A DNA stretch of 64,000 nt from Holophagales bacterium (GCA_009843505.1 VYDI01000022.1:1-64000), one strand, 5' to 3'. Shown: positions 1 to 10,114, counted from the stretch's first letter. Notes: generated from the sequence alone by a model not told the origin. A program made the numbers and translations.

Positions 1-1306
1 GCCTCTCGCTGGCAAAGCCCTCCCGACCCCGCTGGGTGAAGATGCCGCCGACCGTCGACCGTTCGCCGATGTTCCTCGTGAAGCGCGCCACGCCGTACGT
101 CGCCCCCGGCACGGCTCCCTCTCCGTTCTCCCCCGGGAGACCCGCCGTTGAAATCCCCAACATGCCGATGTTCCAGCCCCCGGCCCGCCCAGTGAGCCGC
201 GCGCCAACGTCGATCGGCACCGTGCGGCCGCCTTCGAGTCCGATCCGGCGGGAAAAGAACGGCTTCATCAGCGGCCGGCCCCAGGGCACGCGGGGCCGCG
301 GCCCGAAGTCGAACACGCCCGCATTCTCCAGGAAGAAGTCCCGCTTCTCCGGGAAGAACAGCGAGAACCTGGTCAGGTTCACCTGCTGATCGTCGACCTC
401 GACCTCGGCAAAGTCGGTGTTGTAGGTCAGATCGAGCACCAGGGAACGGGTCAGCCCCCACTTCAGGTCGAGGCCGCCGTCGAAGTCGTCGCTGGCGTCT
501 CCCCGGACCCGGTCGTCGCTGCGGCCGCCAACGGCATACGGCTTCACGTCGAGTTGACGCGAAGGCCGCATGCCCCGAAGGCCCGTCATTCTCCCGGCCA
601 GCGAGACGCGGTACACGGCGTTCAGCCCCTCCTGCGCCAGGCCGCTGTTGCGGCTCGCCTCGAGCGGCAACGGCGCCCAGTGGGCCTCTTCGTTTCGTCG
701 CCGGATCACCCGCTGCACGTTCAGGCCCCAGACCTCGCTCTGGGGATCGAAACGCAAGGTCGAGACCGGTATCGCGATCTCCGCCACCCAGCCCTGCCCC
801 GTCCGGCGCGCCGCGACATCCCAAACGCCGTCCCAGGCCCAGTTCACGTCCCGGCCCTCGTCGGTGAGCAGTGCGTCGGTCCGCGCACCGTTCGGATTCG
901 TCAGGAAGAGGTAGGCGTTGCGCCCGTCGTGGAAGGTGTCGAACAGGAGCAGGATCGAGTCGTCCTGGAACAGGTCGCTGTCACGCTCCATCTCTTTCGC
1001 CACGATCCTCGCTGGCTCACGGTCGTCCGCCCGCACGGCGACGAACAGCGTGTCGGGCGTGTAAGCGATCGCGAATTCAGTCGACTCGCTGGACACCTCG
1101 CCCGGTCGCGGCTGGCGCTGGACGAAACCACCGGCCCATTCGACGGTCGACCAGGCCGAATCGGTCAGTTCGCCGTCGACGCGAACCGGCTGCTCGGTCT
1201 GGAGCGCCGCGACGGATGGCCGATCCTGGGCGGCGATGGGGAGAGGAGTCAGCAGCGCGAGGACGACTCCGCACAAGACTGCCCGACGCTTGCCCAGCCC
1301 GCTCAT
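1..1306 (-). CDS. DUF5916 / CBM9-like outer-membrane protein, C-terminus cut by window edge
   Basis: Reading leftward from an ATG at 1306, the frame stays open for 435 codons to the window edge, so the C-terminus is missing. The N-terminus is a signal peptide ending near LPIAAQD. Residues about 30-200 look like a carbohydrate-binding family 9-like beta-sandwich, with a VDGELTDSAW opening and a later FDTFHDGRNAYLF stretch. After this comes the DUF5916 region, with typical FFPEKRDFFLENAGVF wording and alternating beta-strands of a likely outer-membrane barrel. In known members this architecture is common in Acidobacteriota and Bacteroidota, but the substrate is not established. It diverges from the DUF3500 gene. 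No Shine-Dalgarno is seen, but a TAGTAT hexamer lies 6 nt before the ATG. Confidence 0.85.
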   Translation of the reverse strand, partial: MSGLGKRRAVLCGVVLALLTPLPIAAQDRPSVAALQTEQPVRVDGELTDSAWSTVEWAGGFVQRQPRPGEVSSESTEFAIAYTPDTLFVAVRADDREPARIVAKEMERDSDLFQDDSILLLFDTFHDGRNAYLFLTNPNGARTDALLTDEGRDVNWAWDGVWDVAARRTGQGWVAEIAIPVSTLRFDPQSEVWGLNVQRVIRRRNEEAHWAPLPLEASRNSGLAQEGLNAVYRVSLAGRMTGLRGMRPSRQLDVKPYAVGGRSDDRVRGDASDDFDGGLDLKWGLTRSLVLDLTYNTDFAEVEVDDQQVNLTRFSLFFPEKRDFFLENAGVFDFGPRPRVPWGRPLMKPFFSRRIGLEGGRTVPIDVGARLTGRAGGWNIGMLGISTAGLPGENGEGAVPGATYGVARFTRNIGERSTVGGIFTQRGREGFASER

Positions 1307-1312
1307 CGCGCG

Positions 1313-1318
1313 ATACTA
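1313..1318 (-). promoter_or_regulatory. Candidate -10 (TAGTAT) for a leaderless transcript
   Basis: On the minus strand TAGTAT sits 6 nt before the ATG at 1306, with no Shine-Dalgarno between. This is the same arrangement seen before the genes at 26907, 26949 and 53703. The flank also holds a 9-bp direct repeat GCGCGATAC at 1308-1316 and 1353-1361, and a 14-bp palindrome at 1333-1346. Confidence 0.35.
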
Positions 1319-1435
1319 GTCGCGAATACCCAGCCGGCGCGCCGGCGTCGATGCGCGATACGCTGGAATGTCCGAACCGGCAACGAGCGAGCCCGGCCAA
1401 CGCCGCCGGCGCCGAGAAACCGCGGGAGACATACG

Positions 1436-2473
1436 ATGTCCGCACGCATGCTGTTGATCGCCCTGGGCTGCACCGGCGCGGCCGGATTCCTCGGTGCCGC
1501 CGGCAACGACAAGACCTCCGACACGATGGCCTCGGCGGCGAATAACCTGCTCGCCGCCCTGGGCGACGAGCAGCGCGCGACCGTCATGCTCGACTTCGAC
1601 GCCGCCGAACGCATCGACTGGCACTTCATCCCGAAGGAGCGAAAGGGGCTTTCGATGCTGGACATGAGTCCCGACCAGCATCACCTGCTCCACGCCCTGC
1701 TCAGCGCCTCGCTCAGCCGCACGGGCTACGGCAAGACGACCACCGTCATGAGCCTGGAGACCGTGCTGCGCAGGCTCGAGGAAGCGGCCGGCGCCAACCG
1801 CTTCACGTCGATGCGGGATCCGCTCCGCTACCACGTGACGTTCTTCGGTGAACCAAGCGAGGACGACGACTGGGGCTGGAGCTTCGAGGGACACCACGTG
1901 TCGCTCAACTTCACCGTCGTCGCCGGCGAGGCGACCGCCTCCACGCCCCTGTTCCTGGGCGCCAACCCGCACCGCGTTCCGAGCGGTCCGCGTGAAGGGC
2001 TGCGCGCCCTGGGCAACGAAGAAGACCTCGCGCGGGCGCTGCTCGATTCCCTTGACGACGACCAGCGCAAGCAGGCCGTGATCGGCGACGAAGCGCCCCG
2101 CGACATCTTCACGTCGAACCAGCCGCGAGTGACGCCCGAAGAAGCTCAGGGGCTGGCCGCGAGCGCGCTACGGCTCGAACAGCGCGAACTGCTCGACGCG
2201 CTGATCGAGGAGTACGCCGGCAACGTGCCGCCGGACCTGGCCGAGAAGCGTCGCGCCCAGGTTGAGGCGGCCGGCGACGCGATCCACTTCGCCTGGATCG
2301 GTCCCGGCGAAACCGGCGCGCCGCACTACTACCGGGTCCAGGCACCGGACTTCGTCATCGAGTACGACAACGTCCAGAACCGCGCGAACCACAGCCACAC
2401 CGTGTGGCGCGACTTCGACGGCGATTTCGGCCGCGATCTGCTGGCCCAGCACCACCGCGACTACGAGCACTAG
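1436..2473 (+). CDS. DUF3500 domain protein, exported
   Basis: 345 residues from the ATG at 1436, chosen over earlier in-frame starts because a GGGAG-like site lies just upstream and the first residues form a short hydrophobic signal segment. The body matches the DUF3500 family by wording: an LLAALGDEQR opening, a conserved EGHHVSLNFT stretch with two neighbouring histidines, and a C-terminal block with HYYRVQAPDFVIEYDN and HSHTVWRDFDGDFG. The family function is unknown; members are often annotated only as exported proteins. It diverges from the DUF5916 gene and is followed by a repeat-containing gap before the amidohydrolase. No catalytic assignment is justified, although the many conserved histidines could bind a metal. 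Confidence 0.85.
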   Translation: MSARMLLIALGCTGAAGFLGAAGNDKTSDTMASAANNLLAALGDEQRATVMLDFDAAERIDWHFIPKERKGLSMLDMSPDQHHLLHALLSASLSRTGYGKTTTVMSLETVLRRLEEAAGANRFTSMRDPLRYHVTFFGEPSEDDDWGWSFEGHHVSLNFTVVAGEATASTPLFLGANPHRVPSGPREGLRALGNEEDLARALLDSLDDDQRKQAVIGDEAPRDIFTSNQPRVTPEEAQGLAASALRLEQRELLDALIEEYAGNVPPDLAEKRRAQVEAAGDAIHFAWIGPGETGAPHYYRVQAPDFVIEYDNVQNRANHSHTVWRDFDGDFGRDLLAQHHRDYEH

Positions 2474-2491
2474 GAGCCCGCGCGAAAGAAA

Positions 2492-2547
2492 CTGGGTGCG
2501 CCGGCGTCCTCGCCGGCATCCAGCGCGAAGCGCTGGCCTCCGGATGC
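2492..2547. repeat. Dispersed hairpin repeat, copy 1 (TGGGTGCGCCGGC core)
   Basis: The core TGGGTGCGCCGGC is followed by GTCCTC and GCCGGC, giving a perfect 6-bp stem. A second hairpin follows at once, CCAGCGC-GAA-GCGCTGG, enclosed by GCATCC and GGATGC arms. Related copies lie at 28409-28436 and, inverted, at 62536-62576. All three are intergenic, which suggests a REP-like mobile or structural element. Confidence 0.6.
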
Positions 2548-2605
2548 GCTCTCCCGCGCCAGAGCCGGCTGCTACGGTAACGCCCGAAACGACACAGGAG
2601 GCACC

Positions 2606-3628
2606 ATGTCAGCACCCGCTCCCGGCACGCCCGGGTGGCTCGCCCAGGTCCAGGAAGAGACGGTCGACCCGCCACGCCGGATCGTCGATCCGCACCACCA
2701 CCTCTGGCGCCGCCCCACCGGCGACTACCTGTTGGAGGACCTCTGGGGCGACACGGAGGCAATCGGTTCCGACGGCCAGAGCCACAATGTCGAGAAGACC
2801 GTGTTCGTCGAGTGCCGGGCCTGCTACCGCGAGGACGGTCCCGAACATCTGCGGTGCGTGGGCGAGACCGAGTTCGTGGCGGAGGCTGCCGCCGCCTCCG
2901 CCGAGGGGGACGGTGCGACGATCTCCGGCATCGTCAGTCACGCGAACCTGACCCTGGGCGAAGGCGTGGCGGAAGTGCTCGACGCCCACGAGGATGCCGG
3001 CAACGGGCTGTTCCGGGGGATCCGCCACTCCGGCGCCCGCGACCCGCATCCCGAAGCCCTGCGGATAGCCGGCCGGGCGCCCGAAGGTCTCTACGCCCGC
3101 GACGACTTCCGCCGTGGCATGGCGGTGCTGGGACAGCGCGGCCTGACCTTCGACACCTGGCACTACCACCACCAGAACCGCGACTTCGCCGACCTGGCGC
3201 GAGCCGTGCCCGGGACGACGATGATCCTCGACCACTTCGGCACGCCGCTGGGCGTCGGTCCCTACGCGGACAAGCGCGAGGAGATCTTCGAGGCCTGGAA
3301 GGACGACATCGCCGAGATCGCGGACTGCCCCAACGTGGTCGCCAAGATCGGCGGCCTCGCGATGCCCGACAACGGTTTCGGCTGGAGCGAGCGCGCCACC
3401 CCCGCGACTTCGGACGAACTCGTCGCCGCCCAGCGCCGCTACTACCTGCACACGATCGAGTGCTTCGGTCCCGACCGCTGCATGTTCGAGAGCAACTTCC
3501 CGGTCGACAAGCTCTCGATCCCGTACCACGCCATGTACAACGGCCTGAAGAAGGTCGCGGCCGGGTTCCCGGACGACGAACAGGACGCGATGTTCTACCG
3601 GACCGCCGCCCGGGTCTACTCCTTGTGA
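2606..3628 (+). CDS. Amidohydrolase family 2 (TIM-barrel metal-dependent hydrolase)
   Basis: 340 residues, ATG preceded by a clear AGGAGG at about 2596. The N-terminal VDPHHHLW motif (D28, H30, H32) is the metal-binding D-x-H-x-H start of the amidohydrolase_2 family. Later conserved pieces include FDTWHYHHQNRDF, ILDHFGTP and a C-terminal FGPDRCMFESNFPVDK block carrying the usual metal-proximal Asp/Glu region. Relatives act on lactones, amides or decarboxylate aromatic acids; the substrate cannot be told here. A PHP-type hydrolase overlaps its stop codon by 4 nt (GTGA), so the two are probably co-translated. Full family length, no signal peptide, so likely cytoplasmic. Confidence 0.88.
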   Translation: MSAPAPGTPGWLAQVQEETVDPPRRIVDPHHHLWRRPTGDYLLEDLWGDTEAIGSDGQSHNVEKTVFVECRACYREDGPEHLRCVGETEFVAEAAAASAEGDGATISGIVSHANLTLGEGVAEVLDAHEDAGNGLFRGIRHSGARDPHPEALRIAGRAPEGLYARDDFRRGMAVLGQRGLTFDTWHYHHQNRDFADLARAVPGTTMILDHFGTPLGVGPYADKREEIFEAWKDDIAEIADCPNVVAKIGGLAMPDNGFGWSERATPATSDELVAAQRRYYLHTIECFGPDRCMFESNFPVDKLSIPYHAMYNGLKKVAAGFPDDEQDAMFYRTAARVYSL

Positions 3629-4992
3629 GGTTGCGGCTCCAGGTTGGCGCCTGCGGTCTTCTGGCCGCGGCGGCCGCCTGGAGTCAGACTCAGGAGCCAG
3701 CGCCGGGCGAACCGCCGGCGCGACGCTGGACCACGCTCGAGCGTCTGTCCGCCGAGCGCCTCGCGGCGGCGCACGCCGATGTCGAACGGCTACGCGCGGC
3801 GGTTCAACCGCCGCCGTCCCTCCCCGGCATCAACGACTACCGCGGCGTGTTCCACGCCCACGCGGGGGACTCCGATCACACCGGCGGCACCCCTGAGGAG
3901 TTGCTCCGGGACGCCAGGCGCATCGGCGTCGACGTCGTCTTCCTGTCCGACCACTACCGGCCGCCCCGCGACTTCATGGACGGTTGGCGCGGACTCCACG
4001 ATGGCGTTCTGTTCATCCCCGGCTCGGAGGCACACGGGCTCCTGATCCACCCGGAGGAGTCGGTCGTCGAGCACATGGACGCCGATGCCGGCACCTTGCT
4101 CCGCCAGGTGAACCGCGGCGCCGGCATGGCCTTCCTCTCCCACGTCGAGGAGCGGGTCGACCATCCGATGGACGGCCTGACCGGCATGGAGCTCTACAAC
4201 CGCCACGCCGACGCCCTCGACGACGGCGACTCGATGCGCGCCGTGGTCAGCTGGATCGTCGATCCGGACCAGTCGAAGGCCCTGGCGCGCGCCGTCGAGC
4301 TGTACCCCGAGGAAGTCTTCGGCGCCCAGTTCGACTACCCGGCCCTGTACCTCGCCAAGTGGGATCAGGAAACCGCCCGCCGCCGGATCGTCGGCGTCAA
4401 CGCAAACGACTGCCACCACAACCAGGTCTTCGTCGTGATCAAGGTCGACGACGATTCCGTCCGCGTCGGCACGATCGTCGACGATCCGGACGAGATGAGG
4501 GTCCTGACCGCAACGGACGCACCAGGAATCCCCGAACTCGTCCGCGGCCACGAACCCGGCACCGTCATCGGCCGCTACGATCTCGACCCCTACTGGGTGT
4601 CGATGCGGAACTCGACCACCCACATCCTCGCGCCGGCTCTCGACGAAGGGTCCATCCGCACCGCCGTCGCCGCGGGCCGCGTCTACGTCGCCCACGACTG
4701 GCTGGCCGACCCGACCGGCTTCCAGTTCTTCGTCGGCGAACCTGGAGCGCCGACCGCCATCATGGGCGACGAGTGGACCCTGGAAGCCGACAAACCGGCG
4801 GAACTCAAGGCCCTCTTCCCCCTACCCGCCTACATCCGTCTGATCCGCAACGGCGAAGAGATCGCCGCCACCGAAGCCCGAACCTTCACCCACCGCCTCG
4901 ACCAGCCGGGCGTCTACCGCGTCGAAGGCTGGCTGGAAGTCGACGGGGAATGGCGGACGTGGATCTACTCGAATCCGGTCTACGTGAGGTAG
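3625..4992 (+). CDS. Exported PHP-domain (CehA/McbA-like) metallohydrolase
   Basis: 455 residues starting at a GTG whose last two bases belong to the TGA of the amidohydrolase (GTGA overlap). The first 20 residues form a hydrophobic Ala-rich signal peptide. The PHP-fold begins with FHAHAGDSDH (H77, H79), followed by FLSDH (D109, H110), an HVEE segment and a late NDCHHN. These are the expected metal ligands of PHP phosphoesterase-like enzymes of the CehA/McbA type. The C-terminal 120 residues read as a beta-rich accessory domain, ending in a VEGWLEVDGEWRTWIYSNPVYV block that recurs in this family. The substrate is unknown. The location would be periplasmic. Confidence 0.8.
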   Translation: MRLRLQVGACGLLAAAAAWSQTQEPAPGEPPARRWTTLERLSAERLAAAHADVERLRAAVQPPPSLPGINDYRGVFHAHAGDSDHTGGTPEELLRDARRIGVDVVFLSDHYRPPRDFMDGWRGLHDGVLFIPGSEAHGLLIHPEESVVEHMDADAGTLLRQVNRGAGMAFLSHVEERVDHPMDGLTGMELYNRHADALDDGDSMRAVVSWIVDPDQSKALARAVELYPEEVFGAQFDYPALYLAKWDQETARRRIVGVNANDCHHNQVFVVIKVDDDSVRVGTIVDDPDEMRVLTATDAPGIPELVRGHEPGTVIGRYDLDPYWVSMRNSTTHILAPALDEGSIRTAVAAGRVYVAHDWLADPTGFQFFVGEPGAPTAIMGDEWTLEADKPAELKALFPLPAYIRLIRNGEEIAATEARTFTHRLDQPGVYRVEGWLEVDGEWRTWIYSNPVYVR

Positions 4993-5053
4993 GTCCACTA
5001 CCGCCTCGCCCGGCTGCCCAGCGGCCAGCCCGAACGCCGCCAGCAACCCTGAC

Positions 5054-5236
5054 TCAGTTCTCGGACTTGCCGCGTCTCCGCGATTCCTGGATCACCACCA
5101 TGTGCGCCTTCCAGTCCGGCTCGACTTCAGGAGTCTGATCCGCATCGCACTGCCGGAAGAACTCCTGGAGTTCGACAACCGATTCGAAGGGACGTCCGTC
5201 CTTCTGCAGTCGCTCGCTTCGCGATTCTCTACGCAT
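5054..5236 (-). CDS. Small hypothetical protein (60 aa)
   Basis: A 60-residue charged reading frame with an ATG at 5236 and a GAGGGG-like site about 8 nt before it. It contains a helical middle and an acidic segment followed by EPDWKAHMVVIQESRRRGK. That tail faintly resembles short antitoxin-like or PIN-associated proteins, but no toxin partner is adjacent, so no function is assigned. It is the only plausible gene between the PHP hydrolase and the acyl-CoA dehydrogenase. It could be spurious. Confidence 0.4.
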   Translation of the reverse strand: MRRESRSERLQKDGRPFESVVELQEFFRQCDADQTPEVEPDWKAHMVVIQESRRRGKSEN

Positions 5237-5581
5237 CAGGGAACCCCTCGTCCATCACTGTACGGAGGACTCTAACCTCAGGTAGCCAGGGAACGCGCCG
5301 AATCCGGCGTTTCACGCATGAGCCCGACTGCGGGCGTCTAGCCTCGACCACCGACGACCTCCAGGCTTCTCCGGGCCGGAGGGGAGGGTCCCCGGGGGCT
5401 GTCGGCAAGCGACGGCCGACACCCTCTCATGAACCGACGCCCAACCGGAGCGCAGCCGACCGAAGCGAGCGCCGACCTTCCATTCACCAAGAAAGCGCGA
5501 GCGGCCCCGGGGACCCTCCCCTCCGGACCGGAGAAAGGCGGGTGACCCCGACGGGCCGCTACGCTGCTCCGCGCCGACGCC
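5237..5581. other. Intergenic stretch with a long inverted repeat
   Basis: No convincing gene in these 345 bases. The only clear structure is the 30-bp inverted repeat at 5368-5534, described separately. The rest, 5237-5367, shows no promoter or RNA that I can recognise. Confidence 0.6.
5368..5534. repeat. 30-bp imperfect inverted repeat with 107-nt spacer
   Basis: Left arm 5368-5397 and right arm 5505-5534 are reverse complements with a single mismatch over 30 bases. The arms are GC-rich and centred on GGAGGGGAGGGTCCCC. The spacer contains a smaller hairpin, TGTCGG...CCGACA. It lies about 47 bp beyond the stop of the acyl-CoA dehydrogenase. It could be a MITE-like element, a structured RNA or an unusual transcription end. 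No transposase is present. Confidence 0.6.
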
Positions 5582-6856
<1,275 letters not shown>

Positions 6857-7223
6857 GGCTCGCTTGCTCCTTCTCCCAGCTAGAGGGCTCTGTGATCTGA
6901 GGCCGCGAAGCTATCGCAGCCGGAGAGAGGACGCCACAGGCCGCCCCACGCGGCCCACGCTTCGATCGCCACCCGATTCAAGAACCGGAATCCGAGAGCC
7001 GAATTCTGGATCCGCGGGATCCAGCGACTCGTAGGAGATCCGTCCAGTACGGTGAATTGCCACCCCGGGACACAAGAGAGCCAACCGACGCCCAAACTCG
7101 AGAAACCCGCGTGGAAACGACACCAAACGGTATGACCAGGTGCTTGTCCGACGCTCGTCACTACGGCTGGCACCCGCCTTGCTCAACGACCTCTTGCCCC
7201 GCAACCAGGAGGGAACTTCTGTC
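6857..7223. other. Divergent intergenic region with a palindrome
   Basis: About 370 bases between divergent genes. It holds a perfect 8-bp inverted repeat CTGGATCC-GCG-GGATCCAG at 7006-7024, a possible operator, and at its right end the AGGAGGG ribosome site (7207-7213) of the TonB receptor. No gene is credible here. Confidence 0.5.
7006..7024. promoter_or_regulatory. Palindromic operator candidate
   Basis: Perfect 8-bp arms separated by 3 nt, located between the divergent acyl-CoA dehydrogenase and TonB receptor genes. The symmetry fits a dimeric regulator site, but no regulator gene is nearby and chance cannot be excluded in GC-rich DNA. Confidence 0.3.
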
Positions 7224-9950
7224 GTGTCACATCTTCAAACCAAGGACCGAGGAAACGGCGCCGGCCTGAGCCGAAGCCTGGTCCTCGCTCTATGCGCCGC
7301 TCTGGCGCTCGCTTTTCTGGCCGCCCCGACGACAGCACAACTCACCGGCCGACTGGCCGGCCAGGTCATGGACGCCGAGGGCGCCCCGCTTCCGGGGGCC
7401 ACGGTCACCGTCAACTCGCCCAACCTGATGGGCTCGCGCACCGACTTCGCCGACGCCGAAGGCGGCTTCAGCTTCCCCAGCCTGCCGCCGGGCGTCTACA
7501 CCGTCGAGGCCCAGTTGGACGGCTTCGTTCCGCAACAGCGGAGCGAGGTCGAGGTCCGGCTCAACCGGGTCACCGAGATCCAGCTCTCGATGGCCCTCGG
7601 CGAGTTCAGCGAGGAGGTCATGGTGGTCGCCGAGACGCCCGTGGTGGACCCGGAGCAGGTCTCGACCTCCCAGACTTTCGGAGTCGAGTATCTGAAGAAG
7701 GCCTCCATCGGCTCGGCGAACCGGAGCTACCAGAGTGTGCTGACGGACGTCGGCGGAGTGGCCGGCGGCTCCAACCCGAACGTGTTCGGCTCCACTCTGG
7801 GCGAGAACAACTTCACCGTCGACGGCGTGAACACGACCGATCCGGTCACCGCGACCTGGAACATCAACATGAACTTCGACACGATCCAGGAAATCAACTT
7901 CGAGACGAGCGGCTACGAGGCCCGGTTCGGAAACGCAACCGGCGGAGTGATCAACGTGATCACGAAGTCCGGTGGCAACCAGCTGTCCGGCAGCCTGGAC
8001 GTCCGCTACCGGGACACCGACTTCAACACGAGCGGCGAGCACTTCGACAAGGAAGAGAACGTCGTCGAGTTCCAGGAAACCGCCGTCACCGTAGGCGGTC
8101 CTATCAAGCGAGACGAACTCTGGTACCTCGTCGCAGCCAACCCGGTGCGATCGAAGAACACGCCCACCGAGTCGCCGACCACGCGTGACTTCGAGGGCAC
8201 GAACCTGAACGGCAAGCTCAGCTGGCAGGTCAACCCGGAGTGGCAGGTCGTCGCCCGCTACATCGGCGAAGACGCGACGATCGTCAATGCGAACGCTTCT
8301 CGTTCCGTTGCGCCGGAAGCGACTCGTTTCCAGGAGCAGCCCAAGACCATCCTCGGCCTGGACGCACTCGGACTTCTGAGTTCGAACCTGCAGTGGCACG
8401 TCAAGGCGGCCACGGTCCGGGGCGAGCTGAACTCGTTCCCACAAAGCCGGGACTTCGAGACGATCGGGCATGTCGACTCGTGGGGTGACGGCTCCAGCTC
8501 CGTGAACTACACGAACCAGCAGTTCTCGAGTCGAGACCGCGACGACCTGACCACCAACCTGACCTGGTTTGCCGACGGCTACGCCGGAGACCACGAGGTT
8601 CAGGTGGGCCTGGACCACGCCAGCAACTTCTTCTCCAGCCAGAACAACACGACCGGCGGCGGCTACTCGTTCGGGGATCGTTTCGGCGCGCCCTACACGC
8701 TCCTCTACTCGCCCATCGAGTCACCGGCCGAGAACAACGGCAGGCAGTTGACGGCGTACGTCCAGGACACCTGGCGAGTGCTGCCGAACCTGACGCTCAA
8801 GGTCGGGCTGCGCCACGACCAGGTCGCCTTCGAGAACGATGTCGGCGATGAAGTGGCCGACCTGTCCAAGCTGCAGCCCCGATTCGGCATCGCGTGGGAC
8901 ATCGGCGGCAGCGCCAGGACGGTCGCCCGTGCCAACTGGGGCCGGTTCATGCATCCCAATGCGCTTACGCTGCCCAGCTTCGCCAGGGTCAATCAGTTTC
9001 CGACCGTCCGGTGGATCTCCTGCTCCACTTTCCGGGCCCAACTGGGCGCAAACTGTCGCGACGCCTTCCCCGGCGAGCAAACGGTCGGTGGTCTGACCTT
9101 CTCGAACTGGATCGCCGATCCGGTCGGCTTCGACCCGAACGGCTGGTTCTACAACACCGTGTTCTCAAGCGACCCGAGCAGGATCTCGCCGGATCTCGAG
9201 GCCACTTACGCAGACCAGTGGAGCATCGGCATCGAGCGTGAGCTCACCCGCCGTACATCCATTGGTCTGACCTACATCGACAAGGAAACGTTGGACATCT
9301 TCGAGGACACCTGCAACGGCAACCTGCCCACACCGGCAGCCGGCGCGGACTGCGACTACTACGTGATGGCGAACCTGCCAGGTCTGACGCGTGACTACAG
9401 AGGCTTCATCCTCGACTTCGAGTCCCGGTTCGCGGACTGGATCCACGTCCTCGCCTCGTACACGAACTCGGAGTCGGAGGGCAACGTCGAGTACACGCAG
9501 AACTCGGGCGTCGCCTTCGACATCTACCCTGACCACTTCGAGAACGCCTACGGCTACCTTTCGGACCATCGCAGGCACCGCGTGAAGGTGAACGGCTACG
9601 TCGACCTGCCGCTCGATTTCACGCTGGCCTTCGAGGGCTTCTGGTCCTCCGCGGGCGTCTATGCGCCGACGATGGCGTCCGAGGAGTATGGGCGCATCTT
9701 CACCGAACCGCGCGGGAGCCGCGAGGCGAACGACCGGTACGGCATGGACCTGCAGGTATCGAAGGGCTTCAGGTTCGGGCGCGACATGCGCTTTGAACTG
9801 ATCGGAGCCGTGTTCAACGTCCTCGACGAGGAGCAGGTGACCACTGTTTGCGCCCGAGTCGAAGGCTGCGCCGGCGGCCTCGAGCTGGATGCCGCCACGG
9901 CTTACGTCCAGCCGCGCCGATTCGAGGCCGGCGTCCGCTTCGAGTTCTAG
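7224..9950 (+). CDS. TonB-dependent receptor with carboxypeptidase-regulatory-like N-domain (Oar-type)
   Basis: 908 residues from a GTG at 7224, preferred because AGGAGGG lies 10 nt upstream; an in-frame start at 7140 has no such site. Signal peptide to about residue 39 (APTTAQ). Residues about 42-130 are a CarboxypepD_reg-like beta-sandwich (GQVMDAEGAPLPGATV). A plug domain follows, with the DGVNTTDPVT and GYEARFGNATGGVINVITKSG motifs. The rest is a 22-strand-type barrel ending in an aromatic FEAGVRFEF. The family imports siderophores, peptides or glycans across the outer membrane using TonB energy; the ligand is unknown. The next gene encodes a VWFA-related exported protein, behind a terminator, so the two may be separately transcribed. 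Confidence 0.92.
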   Translation: MSHLQTKDRGNGAGLSRSLVLALCAALALAFLAAPTTAQLTGRLAGQVMDAEGAPLPGATVTVNSPNLMGSRTDFADAEGGFSFPSLPPGVYTVEAQLDGFVPQQRSEVEVRLNRVTEIQLSMALGEFSEEVMVVAETPVVDPEQVSTSQTFGVEYLKKASIGSANRSYQSVLTDVGGVAGGSNPNVFGSTLGENNFTVDGVNTTDPVTATWNINMNFDTIQEINFETSGYEARFGNATGGVINVITKSGGNQLSGSLDVRYRDTDFNTSGEHFDKEENVVEFQETAVTVGGPIKRDELWYLVAANPVRSKNTPTESPTTRDFEGTNLNGKLSWQVNPEWQVVARYIGEDATIVNANASRSVAPEATRFQEQPKTILGLDALGLLSSNLQWHVKAATVRGELNSFPQSRDFETIGHVDSWGDGSSSVNYTNQQFSSRDRDDLTTNLTWFADGYAGDHEVQVGLDHASNFFSSQNNTTGGGYSFGDRFGAPYTLLYSPIESPAENNGRQLTAYVQDTWRVLPNLTLKVGLRHDQVAFENDVGDEVADLSKLQPRFGIAWDIGGSARTVARANWGRFMHPNALTLPSFARVNQFPTVRWISCSTFRAQLGANCRDAFPGEQTVGGLTFSNWIADPVGFDPNGWFYNTVFSSDPSRISPDLEATYADQWSIGIERELTRRTSIGLTYIDKETLDIFEDTCNGNLPTPAAGADCDYYVMANLPGLTRDYRGFILDFESRFADWIHVLASYTNSESEGNVEYTQNSGVAFDIYPDHFENAYGYLSDHRRHRVKVNGYVDLPLDFTLAFEGFWSSAGVYAPTMASEEYGRIFTEPRGSREANDRYGMDLQVSKGFRFGRDMRFELIGAVFNVLDEEQVTTVCARVEGCAGGLELDAATAYVQPRRFEAGVRFEF

Positions 9951-9960
9951 GAGCTGTGTA

Positions 9961-9996
9961 GCCGTTCGCGAGCCCATTCAGTGGCCTGCGAACGGC
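9961..9996 (+). repeat. Hairpin after TonB receptor
   Basis: Perfect 9-bp arms GCCGTTCGC and GCGAACGGC at 9961-9969 and 9988-9996, ten bases after the stop codon and just ahead of a second, terminator-like hairpin. It may stabilise the mRNA 3' end. Confidence 0.4.
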
Positions 9997-9999
9997 AAT

Positions 10000-10045
10000 G
10001 GCCCGGCGTCTCAAAGGGGCGAGGCGCCGGGCCTCTTCTCTTCGT
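10000..10045 (+). terminator. Rho-independent terminator of the TonB receptor gene
   Basis: Perfect 9-bp GC-rich arms GGCCCGGCG (10000-10008) and CGCCGGGCC (10025-10033), followed by a T-rich run TCTTCTCTTCGTG. It sits about 50 bp after the receptor stop. Confidence 0.65.
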
Positions 10046-10114
10046 GTAAACGGTCGGGCGGCTTCCTCCGTAAGAGTCAGTAGCCCCAGGCTCACAGGGA
10101 GGCCGCTCGAACCG

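Noticed and set aside
554..1435. N-terminal extension of the DUF3500 frame
   Set aside because: It overlaps the opposite-strand DUF5916 gene and lacks any domain; the signal peptide begins only at the ATG at 1436.
2635..3624. Upstream extension of the PHP hydrolase frame
   Set aside because: It lies inside the amidohydrolase in another frame; the GTG at 3625 gives a signal peptide and a GTGA overlap.
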